Shown: positions 21,424 through 29,728 of the stretch, in pieces
Position numbering within the stretch: the stretch's first letter is position 1
Layout: each line of letters opens with the position of its first letter
DNA from: a bacterium
GTDB taxonomy: Bacteria; Planctomycetota; J058; JAJDCP01
Length of the DNA: 30,506 nt
NCBI GenBank assembly: GCA_030428695.1
Contig: JAUIEM010000065.1
Span: 1 to 30,506, forward strand
Direction of reading: 5' to 3'
Translations under genes and position numbers: made by a program
Notes under the pieces: generated by a model
The model's database searches: none
What the model was told of the DNA's origin: nothing
Seen by the model: only the letters and a program-made list of their open reading frames with translations

Positions 21424-24105
21424 TCAGGCCAGGGTCTCGCCCCCGGCCCGCAGCTCCTGGGCCCAGGCCCGCAGCTCGGCGTCGGGGCTCGCCTCGTACT
21501 CCGCCGCCAGCTCCCGGGCCGCCGCCGGCAGGCACTCCTCGAGGGCCCGCAGCAGCCGCATCTGCTGCCAGGGCGGCGCCGACGGCAGCGCCCCGCGCAG
21601 GTAGGCCTCCGCCGCATCCGGCGCGTAGCGCAGGTAGGCCAGGGCGGGCCGCGAGGCCGGCGCCGGCCAGGGCAGGAAGGGCACGGGGATGTCGCTCTCC
21701 CAGGCGGACAGGCGCACCTCGGCCTCGAGGGCCGCCCGCGCCTCCTCGGGCCGCGGCGCTCCGTCGAGGGCGAGCCGGGTGCGGCGCCACAGGCTGGCCG
21801 GGTCGCTGGCCTGGGCGGTGAGCTGGGCGCGCAGGGCCGCGAAGACCTCCGGGCAGGCGTCGTCGCGGCCCGGGACCTCGAGCAGCGGGTCGAGGGCGGC
21901 GACCAGCTCGGGGCCGGAGGGCCGGGTCCAGTGCGCGGCGGAGCCCGCCGGCAGGAAGCGCGCGACCAGCGGGAACTCCTGCTGCAGGCCGGTCAGCCGC
22001 CGCCAGCCGAGCTCGAGCACCTCGCACAGCTCGGGACGCCCGCCGGCGACGAGCAGCCCGGCGGCGGCGTAGCGCAGCTCCTCCTCGCACAGGCAGGCGC
22101 CGAGGAAGTCCTGCACCCAGCTCTCCTCGAGCAGGTCGCAGCGGGCGAACCAGTCGAAGATGTACAGGTGCGGCGCGAGCAGCAGCTCGTCGGCCAGGCC
22201 CTCGACCAGCTCCCGGGCCTCGGCGCCGAGGGCGCGGATGTTCAGGGACACGGCCGCCGCCTGCGCGACCTCCGGCAGCTCCTCGAGCAGGGCGAGCCGG
22301 GCGTCGGGCTCCAGGCAGGAGAGCGCCGTGATGCCGAGGGGCACGATCGGCTGCTCTTCGATGCTCGCGAGCACCGCGCAGAACAGCTCGCCGGCGGCCT
22401 CCTCGCCCGACAGCAGCAGCCGCCCCGCCAGCTCGACGCCGAGCCGGCCCGGGTCCTGCTCCAGGGAGCGCCGCACATGATCGAGGCCGCCCGGGAGACG
22501 GCAGACCGTCGCCAGGGCGAGGTTCGCGATCTGGGGGTCGGCGTCGAAGGTCAGCGGCCCGAGCGGGCTGGCCAGGCAGGCCTCGAGGCTCGCCTCGCCC
22601 AGGTCGGCGCGGCAATAGGCCTGGACCGCTGCCAGGCGCACGTCGGGATCCTCGCTCAGCGCCGCCTCGACCAGCAGCTGCTCGAGGGTCTCGGCCTCGG
22701 CGGGAGCCGCCGCGCCGCCGAAGGGGCGGCTGCCGGGCAGGCTGGCGGCGCGCCCCTGCAGCGCCGCGGCGGCGAGGGTGCCGAAGGCCGCGGGGTTGTC
22801 GCGCACGTGCGCGGCGAGCGCCTCCTCGGGCCGCACCAGCCCCCGCCCCCAGGCGATGAAGGGGGAATCGGCCGCGCGCAGCAGGGGCAGCCAGTCCCAG
22901 GCCTTGCCCTCGAGCACCGCCGCCCGCATGCCCGCGGGGTCGTGGGCGATGAAGGAGCCGAGATCGCGCAGGGAGATGTGCTCGAGGTCGACCTGATCGA
23001 CCGGCTTGAGGGAGCGCTCCTCACGCCCCGGCCCGCGCTCGAACAGCAGCCCCCGGCGGGCGTTCAGCCAGTCCTCCAACGAGCGCTCGAGCTCGACCGA
23101 GGAGAACAGCGCCTGCAGGGTCGCGACCCGCTCGCGCCGGTCGCCGGGCAGGGGCTCGAGCTCCAGGCCCTGCTCGGCGATGCGACCGACCACCGCCGGC
23201 GGCGCGGACTCGAGATCGGTGACCGCGAGGGCGAAGCTGCGCGGCGGCGCCGGCTTCTCCCCTTCCCACAGGCTGTACAGGGTCCACACCCCGGGGGCCC
23301 CGCTCTCCCCCGCGGGCAGGTCCAGGGCCGCGTTGAGCGCCTCGGCGAAGGGCCGCGTCCGCCGGTCGCCCGCCGCGAAGCTGGCCGCGCGCACGAAGCC
23401 GGTCACGCACAGGCGGTGGAACTGGGCGAGCAGGTGGGCCTGGGCGAGGCCGTCGAGGCGGCTGTGCTCATCGAGCTCGAGCAGCAGCGCCCCGCTCTGC
23501 ACGTAGACCTCGTCGCGCATGTCCCGGGGTTGGGGCAGGTCGAAGCGGCGCCGCAGCTTGGCGACGAGGGCGCGCTCCTCGTCGTTCCCGGCCGCCTGTT
23601 CCGCCCGCCCGTAGGCCTCCTCGGCGTCGGCGTGGGCGCCGCACTCGATCGCCAGGCGGCAGCGCAGCACGTGGTCCTCGAAGCCCTCGGCCGCCGGCAG
23701 ATGCCCGATCGCCGAGCGGAACAGGCCCTGCTTGAGGTCGAGGAAGGCGCGCTCGAGGCGGGCGCGGCGGTCGTCCGGACGCTCCTTCAGCATCGCATCG
23801 AGCAGCTCGCGAGCGGTGTCGAGCAGGCGGGCGTCGATCGCGCAGTAGGCGGCGGCGAAGCCGATGTCCGGGTCGCGTTCGAGCTCCCAGGCGCTCTGGT
23901 AGACGCTCGCCGCCTCCGGCATCTGGCCGCTGGCGACCAGGCAGCGCGCGTGGCAGACCAGGAAGCGCGCGCGCAGCCCGGCCGGGGCCTCGTCGATGTG
24001 CGGCTCGACCGCGGTCAGGACCGCGAGGGACTCCTCGACCGCGTCGGCGTCGAGCGCTTCCTCCGCCTCATCCAGCGCCTCGCCGATCCGCTCCGGGCTC
24101 CACAT
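21424..24105 (-). CDS. Large TPR/HEAT-like alpha-helical repeat protein
   Basis: 893 residues. The ATG at 24105 is preceded by GGGAGG. Residues 1-180 are TPR-like helix pairs with the Ala/Tyr/Gly spacing of CHARCLVASGQMPEAASVYQ. A non-repeat alpha/beta domain follows, including APGVWTLYSLWEGE near residue 270. From about 480 on come HEAT-like pairs such as SEDPDVRLAAVQAYCRADLG, VSLNIRALGAEARELVEGL and LLEELPEVAQAAAV. There is no signal peptide, membrane segment or enzyme motif, so it is a cytoplasmic scaffold. It sits between the radical SAM operon (165-base gap with a weak TAGCAT box) and the EEP protein. Confidence 0.8.
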   Translation of the reverse strand: MWSPERIGEALDEAEEALDADAVEESLAVLTAVEPHIDEAPAGLRARFLVCHARCLVASGQMPEAASVYQSAWELERDPDIGFAAAYCAIDARLLDTARELLDAMLKERPDDRRARLERAFLDLKQGLFRSAIGHLPAAEGFEDHVLRCRLAIECGAHADAEEAYGRAEQAAGNDEERALVAKLRRRFDLPQPRDMRDEVYVQSGALLLELDEHSRLDGLAQAHLLAQFHRLCVTGFVRAASFAAGDRRTRPFAEALNAALDLPAGESGAPGVWTLYSLWEGEKPAPPRSFALAVTDLESAPPAVVGRIAEQGLELEPLPGDRRERVATLQALFSSVELERSLEDWLNARRGLLFERGPGREERSLKPVDQVDLEHISLRDLGSFIAHDPAGMRAAVLEGKAWDWLPLLRAADSPFIAWGRGLVRPEEALAAHVRDNPAAFGTLAAAALQGRAASLPGSRPFGGAAAPAEAETLEQLLVEAALSEDPDVRLAAVQAYCRADLGEASLEACLASPLGPLTFDADPQIANLALATVCRLPGGLDHVRRSLEQDPGRLGVELAGRLLLSGEEAAGELFCAVLASIEEQPIVPLGITALSCLEPDARLALLEELPEVAQAAAVSLNIRALGAEARELVEGLADELLLAPHLYIFDWFARCDLLEESWVQDFLGACLCEEELRYAAAGLLVAGGRPELCEVLELGWRRLTGLQQEFPLVARFLPAGSAAHWTRPSGPELVAALDPLLEVPGRDDACPEVFAALRAQLTAQASDPASLWRRTRLALDGAPRPEEARAALEAEVRLSAWESDIPVPFLPWPAPASRPALAYLRYAPDAAEAYLRGALPSAPPWQQMRLLRALEECLPAAARELAAEYEASPDAELRAWAQELRAGGETLA

Positions 24106-24134
24106 CCGCCGACCTCCCTGATGTTTGTGGGGCC

Positions 24135-24140
24135 ATGCTA
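24135..24140 (-). promoter_or_regulatory. Candidate -10 box (TAGCAT) before the TPR/HEAT gene
   Basis: TAGCATGG, 29 bases before the start at 24105. TTCCAC stands 17 bases upstream as a very weak -35. It may give partly separate expression from the upstream radical SAM operon. Confidence 0.3.
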
Positions 24141-24270
24141 CCAGGGGATGCGGCGGGGTGGAACAGCGCGTCCGGTAGCACCGGTCCACGCGTCCGCTTC
24201 CTCGGACGTACCGCCACAGCCCCTACGTCGAAGGCGAGGCATGCCCTGCGCGCAGAGTTGCGCGGAGCGG

Positions 24271-25491
24271 CTACAGGAACAGGTCGTCGCGCTCGGTCTG
24301 GGCGGGCACCGACTCGAGGGGGGTGTCGGAGTTGATCAGGTCCTCGACCCACCAGTTGACGGAGTTGTACAGGCAGGTGACCTCCTTGCACTCCTCCGAG
24401 GCGTCGAACTCCTCGATGATCTGCGCGAGGGACTGCGCCGTCGCGGTGATGGTCGCCGCGTCCTTGTAGCCGTCCTTGGGGGAGATCTTCGCCTTCTCGA
24501 CGCCGCGATGGGCGGGACAGTTGTACAGCCCGCTCGGCGTCAACACCTGGCGCAGGGCCTGCATGTGGCAGTTCTTGGGCTGGTTGGTGTAGTCGGTCCA
24601 GTTGCCGTTCTCGAGCAGGGTGAGGTTGATGCTCTCGACGATGCGGAAGGTGTCGTCCTCGAGGTCCTTGGCCCGCGCGATCTCTTCCTTGATGCGGGCG
24701 ACCACCTGGCGCTTGTTCTCGGCCTTCTCGGGGGACATGATCTCCGAGCCGCTCTCGGTGCGCTCGAGGAAGGGCTTGTACGAGATGTAGTCGAACTTCG
24801 AGCGCTTGGCCCGCTCGGCCGCCTCGTAGATCTCGTGCAGGTTCTCGTGGATCGCGACGTCGTCGCGCAGGGCGCCTTTCCAGGTGATGATGAACGAGAA
24901 GGCGATCGGCACCTTCGGGTTCTTCTCCTTGAGCAGGGGCACGCCGTCGCAGATCAGGTCGAGGGTGACCTTGCGGTTCTTCGGCCGGTGCATCTTCTCG
25001 AACAGGTCGTTGCTCGCCGAGTCGAGGGAGAGCCGGATCCAGTCGCCCTCGTCCATGTACTCGATCACCTTGAGCAGCCGGTCGTTGCGGCTGCCGTTGG
25101 AGACGATCGCGACCTGCAGGCCGAGCTCCTTGAGAAAGGGCACGATGCTGACGAAGCCGGGGTAGATCGTCGGCTCCCCGCCGCCGATCAGGATCACCGA
25201 CTGCAGGCCCCGCTCGGCCATGCGCGCGATCGAGTCGCGAACGATCTGCTCTTCGTGGCGCACCTTGCTGTTCAGGATGTCCCAGTCGATGCAGTGGTCG
25301 CAGCGGTAGTTGCAGGCGGTGGTCAGGTCGAGGTTGATCGAGATCGGGGCGTGCTCGGGGATCTGCGCCATCGCGAGACCCTTCTCCTCGCCGGCGCGCA
25401 CGGCCCGCCGCCACTTGACGTAGTCGAGGACCTGCGGAAGCACCCGCGGGTGGCGGAGCTTGGCCGTGAAGTCGTGGAATGGATGGGTCAT
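24271..25491 (-). CDS. Radical SAM protein with C-terminal cysteine-rich region
   Basis: 406 residues. The ATG at 25491 overlaps the oxidoreductase stop as ATGA, with GGAG six bases upstream. The radical SAM cluster motif is CNYRCDHC (C60, C64, C67). IGGGEPT (103-108 region) follows for SAM binding, then IVSNGSRND and RLSLDSASN as in other family members. The C-terminus has cysteines at 308, 325, 368 and 373 (NCHMQAL, NCPAHRG, CKEVTC), in the place where SPASM/twitch domains bind auxiliary iron-sulfur clusters. Such proteins often modify peptides or small molecules. A conserved acidic/aromatic segment (CIDWDILNSK) follows the cluster. No precursor peptide gene is visible nearby. Function is unknown. 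Confidence 0.9.
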   Translation of the reverse strand: MTHPFHDFTAKLRHPRVLPQVLDYVKWRRAVRAGEEKGLAMAQIPEHAPISINLDLTTACNYRCDHCIDWDILNSKVRHEEQIVRDSIARMAERGLQSVILIGGGEPTIYPGFVSIVPFLKELGLQVAIVSNGSRNDRLLKVIEYMDEGDWIRLSLDSASNDLFEKMHRPKNRKVTLDLICDGVPLLKEKNPKVPIAFSFIITWKGALRDDVAIHENLHEIYEAAERAKRSKFDYISYKPFLERTESGSEIMSPEKAENKRQVVARIKEEIARAKDLEDDTFRIVESINLTLLENGNWTDYTNQPKNCHMQALRQVLTPSGLYNCPAHRGVEKAKISPKDGYKDAATITATAQSLAQIIEEFDASEECKEVTCLYNSVNWWVEDLINSDTPLESVPAQTERDDLFL

Positions 25492-26450
25492 GTCATGCTC
25501 CCTTGGATCTGACTCTGGTAGGCCGCGCTCAGCGCGTGCAGGTGCGCGAGCCGGCGGGCGGGATCGGGGATGGTCGGGATGGCCTCGCCCCGGAGGCCCG
25601 AAAGGAAGGTGCGCAGCAGGAGCCGCAGCGGATCGGTGAGGCGCACACGCGCGCCCGGCTCGTCCGGATTCTCGAAGAAGATCGCGTAGTCCGGCAGCTC
25701 GACGTGACGCCGCACCGCCCTGCCGTCGATCGCGTAGCCGGCAGGACGCGGCGGCAGGTCGCAGCGCTCGAGGCGGACCGTCGTCGCGACCGTGCCGCTC
25801 GCGCAGCGGTAGCCGAACGCGATGTCGAGGCGCGGCCCCGCGCCCTCGATGCGGATGTCGCAGAGCTCGCCCTCGCCGGCCAGCGTCTGCAGCAGGCTGA
25901 GCGGGTGCGGGAGGCAGTCGGGGATGCGCTTCAGCCCGTCGCAGGCCGGGCTCAGCCGCATCGAGAAGGTCTTCGGCGGGACGTCGAGAGCGCCGGGGTG
26001 GACCGCGCGGAAGCCCTCGAGGGTCGCCGGCCACTGGCAGTTGACCATCAGCAGCCGGCCGCGCGCCCGGAAGGCCTCGAGCAGGGCGCGGGCCCGCTCG
26101 ACCGGCTGCGGGCAGTCCCACAGCATCGGCTTCTCGCACAGCACGTGCAGGTCGGCCTCGAGGGCCGCCTGCAGGTAGGGCTCGTGGGTCGCGTGCGGAG
26201 AGGCGATGACGACGGCGTCGAGGCCCTGGGCGAACAGGGCGCCGGCGTCGGCGCAGGGCTCGACCTCGAGCCCGTAGCGTGCCCGGTAGTGCTCCGCGGC
26301 GGCGGAGGCGCTCGCGAGCGAGCTCGCGACCACCCCGGTCACCGCCGCCCCCTCCTCGCTGAGGAAGCGGGCGATGTAGGGCCCGAGGCCCTGGCGCCGG
26401 GCCGAGGCGCCGATGATGCCGATGCGGGGGGCGATGGTGCCGTTCTTCAT
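25488..26450 (-). CDS. Gfo/Idh/MocA family NAD(P)-dependent oxidoreductase
   Basis: 320 residues from the ATG at 26450, which overlaps the Nudix stop codon (ATGA). The Rossmann nucleotide-binding start is IGIIGASARRQGLGP, with GASARR replacing the more usual GxGxxG spacing. Then come LDAVVIASPHATHEPYLQAAL and the family signature HVLCEKPM. The C-terminal half, used for substrate binding and oligomerisation, contains KRIPDCLPHPLSLLQ, where DxxxH-type residues resemble the catalytic acid/base of the family. Gfo/Idh/MocA enzymes oxidise, reduce or epimerise sugars, inositols or related ring alcohols, often sugar nucleotides. ATGA overlaps on both ends make it the middle gene of a coupled trio. 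Confidence 0.88.
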   Translation of the reverse strand: MKNGTIAPRIGIIGASARRQGLGPYIARFLSEEGAAVTGVVASSLASASAAAEHYRARYGLEVEPCADAGALFAQGLDAVVIASPHATHEPYLQAALEADLHVLCEKPMLWDCPQPVERARALLEAFRARGRLLMVNCQWPATLEGFRAVHPGALDVPPKTFSMRLSPACDGLKRIPDCLPHPLSLLQTLAGEGELCDIRIEGAGPRLDIAFGYRCASGTVATTVRLERCDLPPRPAGYAIDGRAVRRHVELPDYAIFFENPDEPGARVRLTDPLRLLLRTFLSGLRGEAIPTIPDPARRLAHLHALSAAYQSQIQGSMT

Positions 26451-27181
26451 CCCGCCCCCAGGCTGTCGTGGCGCTCGCCGAGGCCGGCGGGCAGCTGGTC
26501 CTTGAACATGCCGAGCTGGGGCAGGTAGCCGAGGGCGTCGCACAGACGCATCAGGGCGAGCTCGGTCTTCATGTCCGCGATGCGCCCGTCGCGGCATTGC
26601 CGGATCGCCTCTCCGAGCTCGAGGATCACGACCTCGGTGCCCTCCTCCATCACGGAGCCATCGCCCTGGGGTTCCTTCCCTTCTTCGGCAGAAACCCGCC
26701 CCGCGTAGAAGAACACCTTCTCGTCGGTCACGCCCGGACTGGCGAAGGCCTCGGCGCCGAGCGGCTCGACGGCCTCCTCCTCGAGACGGAAGCCCGCCTC
26801 CTCCCAGGCCTCGGCGGAGGCCCGCGAGACGACTCCCGCCACGCCGTCCTCGGCCTCGAGCACGCCGGCGATCATCTCGACCAGCATCAGGTAGCGCTGC
26901 CGGTCGGGGGTCAGGCCGGGCTTGTCCTTGCGCAGGTAGACCGGCGGCCGCAGGCCCTTCTTGAGAACCACCCGCACGCGCCGCGCGGCGTCGATCTCGT
27001 ACAATACGATCGCGGCCGCATCGGGATGCGGCCGCGAGACGATGTCGCAGGGATACGTCGCCGAGCGCGTGCCGTCGTCGTAGACGTTGCGCAGGGTCAA
27101 CCGTCGGACCTTGAGGAAGCCCTGGTCGCAGCGGCTCTCACGGGTCGTGTCGGCGACGATCTCGACATCGGCGATCGGCAT
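26447..27181 (-). CDS. Nudix-fold protein with variant Nudix box
   Basis: 244 residues from the ATG at 27181. A beta strand set with AAAIVLYEID and VRVVLKKGLRPPVYLRK precedes the Nudix helix MIAGVLEAEDGVAGVVSR...AEAWEEAGF. The metal-binding EExG end is kept. The Arg of the RE pair is Ala, and the helix is three residues longer than the textbook GX5EX7REUXEEXGU. Later strands (SPGVTDEKVFFYAG) resemble ADP-ribose pyrophosphatases. Known relatives hydrolyse nucleoside diphosphates linked to sugars. It heads the operon with ATGA overlap to the oxidoreductase. A substrate such as a sugar nucleotide processed by the next enzyme is an inference. Confidence 0.8.
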   Translation of the reverse strand: MPIADVEIVADTTRESRCDQGFLKVRRLTLRNVYDDGTRSATYPCDIVSRPHPDAAAIVLYEIDAARRVRVVLKKGLRPPVYLRKDKPGLTPDRQRYLMLVEMIAGVLEAEDGVAGVVSRASAEAWEEAGFRLEEEAVEPLGAEAFASPGVTDEKVFFYAGRVSAEEGKEPQGDGSVMEEGTEVVILELGEAIRQCRDGRIADMKTELALMRLCDALGYLPQLGMFKDQLPAGLGERHDSLGAG

Positions 27182-27226
27182 CGGGGGGAATCCTGCCTTG
27201 TATGGTCCGCATTCACTCCAGCGGGG

Positions 27227-27266
27227 AACCGCAGGCCGGGCGGTCGCTCTGTCCATGTCTGCGGTT
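27227..27266 (-). repeat. Inverted repeat in the Nudix operon leader
   Basis: AACCGCAG (27227-27234) and CTGCGGTT (27259-27266) pair perfectly in the untranslated leader, with a 24-base loop. It may fold in the mRNA and modulate expression; no known riboswitch is recognised. Confidence 0.4.
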
Positions 27267-27276
27267 ACGCGGTCTA

Positions 27277-27305
27277 TCCATACCCCGCATCGGCCCGCAT
27301 TTCAA
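27277..27305 (-). promoter_or_regulatory. Sigma-70-type promoter of the Nudix/oxidoreductase/radical SAM operon
   Basis: Minus strand TTGAAA (27305-27300), exactly 17 bases, then TATGGA (27282-27277). It is the best match to a housekeeping promoter in the window, in an AT-richer gap. The predicted RNA start is near 27270, giving an 89-base leader that contains an inverted repeat. Confidence 0.6.
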
Positions 27306-27435
27306 GGCTTAGGGGGCGGTGCAGAGAGAATTATCGGTCCGCGGGCCCGTCACGATGACGAGCCGTGGAAGGGAACCGGTTCGAGCACCGAGGCCACCGC
27401 AGGCCCGCGCAGGTGCTGCTCAGGAGGCGAAGAGG

Positions 27436-28758
27436 ATGGACAAAGCGGCGCGTGAGCCGTGTGTCGCCCGCGGAGAACCAGCCGTTGCCGCACGCCGGGG
27501 TGTTTCTCTCCGGGCCCTCAGCGAGCCTTGCCGCACGCTGCTCGAGAGCGGTCAGCTCGTCTGCGCCGCGGGCGCCCTCCGCTTCGACCGCGCCCGCCGG
27601 CTGCGCTGGAGGGTCGCCGCCGGGCCGGCGCCGATCCCGGCGCGCTTCGCCGGGTTGCGGGCCGAGCTGCGGCGCCAGCTCGGCGCGGCCCGTCACGCGC
27701 TGGACCGCGCCTGGCGGGGGCGCCGGCGCTGGAGCCGACGGGGCTTCCGGCGCTACTGGCTCGAGCCGCCGGCGCGACGCCTCCTGGCGGGCGCCTGCCT
27801 GTGGGGGGACTTCACCCGCGCGGGCCGCCTGCGCGGCGCCTTTCGCCTGCTCGACGGGCGGCCGGTCGACGTCGCGGAGGAGGCGGTGGAGCTGCCGGCC
27901 CGGGCCTCGATCGGGCTGGTCTCCGGGCTCGAGCTGAGCGACGCCCGCCACGCGGCGTGGGTCGAGCTCCTCGTCGGCGAGGGCGTGCTGCTGGTCCTGC
28001 CGCAGCTGGCCCGCCCCGCGCTGCCCTTCGTACGGGTGCCGGCGGGAAGCTTCAGCGACGCGACCGGCGGCCGCACACGCGTCCCCCGGGACCTGCTCGT
28101 CAAGGCCTGGCCGATCACCCACGAGGAGTGGGAGCAGGTGATGGGCACCCGCCCGGGACGCTTCCGCGACGCCGGCCCGGACGCGCCGGTCGAGCGCGTC
28201 TCCTGGTACGACGCCTGCGCCTTCTGCAACCGCCTCTCGCAGCTGTCCGGGCTGCCGCGCGCCTACCGCCTCGACGGGCCGCGCGGCCGCTCCCGGGCCG
28301 GCGCCGGAGGGCCGCGCGGCTCCCTGCACCGGGGGACGGTGCGCTGGACCGGCCGGGCGGGCTACCGCCTGCCGGCCTGCGTGGAGTGGGAGCACGCCTG
28401 CCGGGCCGGGGCCGACACCGACTTCTGGTGCGGGCCGCGCTTGACGCCCGAGGCAGCCCCGGGACACGGCCGCGGTCGCACCTGCTCCGTGCTGCGCTCG
28501 GCCCCGAACCGCTGGGGGCTGTACGCCCTGCACGGCAACGTCGCCGAGTGGTGCTGGGACGCGACCCGCCGCGGCGAGCAGACCCTCCGCCTCGCCTGCG
28601 GCGGAGGTTACGCGGCGCCGCCTCCGCGCTGCGCCGCGGGCGCGCGGAACGCGGCGCGGCCGGGGGAGGCGTACAGCAACGTCGGGCTCCGCCCGGTGCG
28701 ATCGGTCGCCCGGGCCGCCTGCTCGCGAGCGCGGGCGGGACCCCCGCCGCGCCGTTGA
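27436..28758 (+). CDS. DUF4132-like domain fused to an FGE-like (SUMF1) domain
   Basis: 440 residues. The ATG at 27436 has AGGAGG eight bases upstream. The N-terminal part (about 25-195) matches the tail of DUF4132: YWLEPPARRLLAGACLWGDF, LRGAFRLLDGRPVDV, VELPARASIGLVSGLEL and LPQLARPALPF. The family's WGR and HEAT parts are absent. From residue 198 an FGE/SUMF1 domain follows: VPAGSFSDATG, ITHEEWEQVMGTRPG, DAPVERVSWYDACAFCNRL, GYRLPACVEWEHACRAG, NRWGLYALHGNVAEWCWD, and a final SNVGLRPVRS. The paired cysteines of true formylglycine-generating enzymes are not visible, so sulfatase activation is unlikely. Members of this wider fold also include ergothioneine-type enzymes and binding modules. Confidence 0.8.
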   Translation: MDKAAREPCVARGEPAVAARRGVSLRALSEPCRTLLESGQLVCAAGALRFDRARRLRWRVAAGPAPIPARFAGLRAELRRQLGAARHALDRAWRGRRRWSRRGFRRYWLEPPARRLLAGACLWGDFTRAGRLRGAFRLLDGRPVDVAEEAVELPARASIGLVSGLELSDARHAAWVELLVGEGVLLVLPQLARPALPFVRVPAGSFSDATGGRTRVPRDLLVKAWPITHEEWEQVMGTRPGRFRDAGPDAPVERVSWYDACAFCNRLSQLSGLPRAYRLDGPRGRSRAGAGGPRGSLHRGTVRWTGRAGYRLPACVEWEHACRAGADTDFWCGPRLTPEAAPGHGRGRTCSVLRSAPNRWGLYALHGNVAEWCWDATRRGEQTLRLACGGGYAAPPPRCAAGARNAARPGEAYSNVGLRPVRSVARAACSRARAGPPPRR

Positions 28759-28829
28759 GCCGCCCCCTCCATCGGGCCGAGCCGGCTTGACGCAGGGTAT
28801 CCAGCCGTGCAGAGCGGCGGCTTCCCCGC

Positions 28830-28835
28830 TACACT
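28830..28835 (+). promoter_or_regulatory. Candidate -10 box (TACACT) before the gene at 28855
   Basis: TACACTGGG ends 19 bases before the ATG, followed by AAGGA as ribosome binding site. It has the same core as the box before the ASH-domain gene. No good -35 at 17 bases. Confidence 0.35.
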
Positions 28836-28854
28836 GGGCGAAAAGGACGACGCG

Positions 28855-29388
28855 ATGCCGCCTGCCCCCGATCGATCTCCCCAGGAACGCCGCCGGCGCT
28901 GGATCCTGATCGGCGTCGGCGCGCTGCTGTTGTTGTTCGGTGTCCGCCTGGTCCTCGACTTCTTCAAGTCCGACGAGGAGCGCATCGTCGAGGTGCTCGA
29001 GGCGCTCGCCGCAGCGGTCGAGGACAAGCATCCCCGCCACTTCATGGAGAACATCAGCGAGGACTATTCCGACCCCGCCGGGCTCGGGGCGGTCGAGCTG
29101 CGTCGCGTGATCAGCGGCTACCTGATGAACCCCCAGCGCAAGGGCTTCACCTGCCTGGTCGTTCCCGACGGCGTAGAGGTGGACGAAGACGGGCTCCACG
29201 CGACGGTCGAGCTGCGCGCCGCCGTCTACGAGGGCCTCAGCCTCGACCCCTCCGCGCCCCCGGCGGGGGGACAGGCCTTCCTGATGGAAGTCCGGATGCG
29301 CAAGGAAGAGGGAGACTGGCGGGTCCTGAGTCACACGCGCCGGCGCTTCCCCGCCGACGATCTGTGGAAGCTCTACTTCGGAGAGTGA
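28855..29388 (+). CDS. Small membrane-anchored protein, possible NTF2-like domain
   Basis: 177 residues from the ATG at 28855, with AAGGA upstream. A charged N-terminus (QERRRRW) precedes one membrane anchor (about 17-36, ILIGVGALLLLFGVRLVLDF). The rest is a compact alpha/beta domain beginning with a long helix (DEERIVEVLEALAAAVEDKH), then HFMENISEDYSD and strands ending WRVLSHTRR. Helix-then-curved-sheet order and length suggest the NTF2/SnoaL-like fold, although no catalytic residues can be assigned. It is probably periplasmic. It ends two bases before the rhodanese gene, so the two are likely co-transcribed. Confidence 0.75.
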   Translation: MPPAPDRSPQERRRRWILIGVGALLLLFGVRLVLDFFKSDEERIVEVLEALAAAVEDKHPRHFMENISEDYSDPAGLGAVELRRVISGYLMNPQRKGFTCLVVPDGVEVDEDGLHATVELRAAVYEGLSLDPSAPPAGGQAFLMEVRMRKEEGDWRVLSHTRRRFPADDLWKLYFGE

Positions 29389-29390
29389 GG

Positions 29391-29711
29391 ATGGCGATCG
29401 AGCAACTGACGGCGAGCGAGCTCGCGGCCCTGTGGAAGGCCGAGCCGGACTTGCGCGTGCTCGACGTGCGCACGCCGTGGGAGTGGGAGACCGCCTCCAT
29501 CGAGGGCAGCGAGCTCGTCGACCAGGAGCTCGCGGCGGCGCTCTTCGCGCTTCCGCCGGACACGCCCCTCGCCTTCGTGTGCCACCACGGGATCCGCAGC
29601 CAGGCCGCCGCGCGGCACTTCGAGGCGCGCGGCTTCACACGTCTGTTCAACCTCAGAGGGGGCATCGACGCCTGGTCGCAGACTGTCGACGCATCGGTCC
29701 CGCGCTACTGA
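29391..29711 (+). CDS. Single-domain rhodanese-like protein
   Basis: 106 residues, starting two bases after the previous stop. Rhodanese features are VLDVRTPWEWE (23-33), the active-site loop VCHHGIRSQ with the catalytic cysteine at 64, and NLRGGIDAWSQ near the end. The loop CHHGIR has the six-residue size typical of sulfurtransferases (for example GlpE-type), so it should carry persulfide sulfur. The acceptor is unknown; a general thiosulfate or persulfide role is likely. It lies before a zinc-binding GFA protein in the same direction. Confidence 0.9.
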   Translation: MAIEQLTASELAALWKAEPDLRVLDVRTPWEWETASIEGSELVDQELAAALFALPPDTPLAFVCHHGIRSQAAARHFEARGFTRLFNLRGGIDAWSQTVDASVPRY

Positions 29712-29728
29712 ACGATCGGAGAGGGGAT

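Noticed and set aside
20056..25512. An 1818-residue plus-strand open frame
   Set aside because: It runs antisense through three well-supported genes (EEP, TPR/HEAT, radical SAM) and has Gly/Arg/Gln-rich non-protein composition.
27436..28758. True sulfatase-activating formylglycine-generating enzyme
   Set aside because: The paired catalytic cysteines near the C-terminus are not visible and no sulfatase gene is present nearby.
27331..29334. A 667-residue minus-strand open frame
   Set aside because: It is antisense to the DUF4132-FGE gene and its neighbour, both with ribosome sites and conserved motifs.
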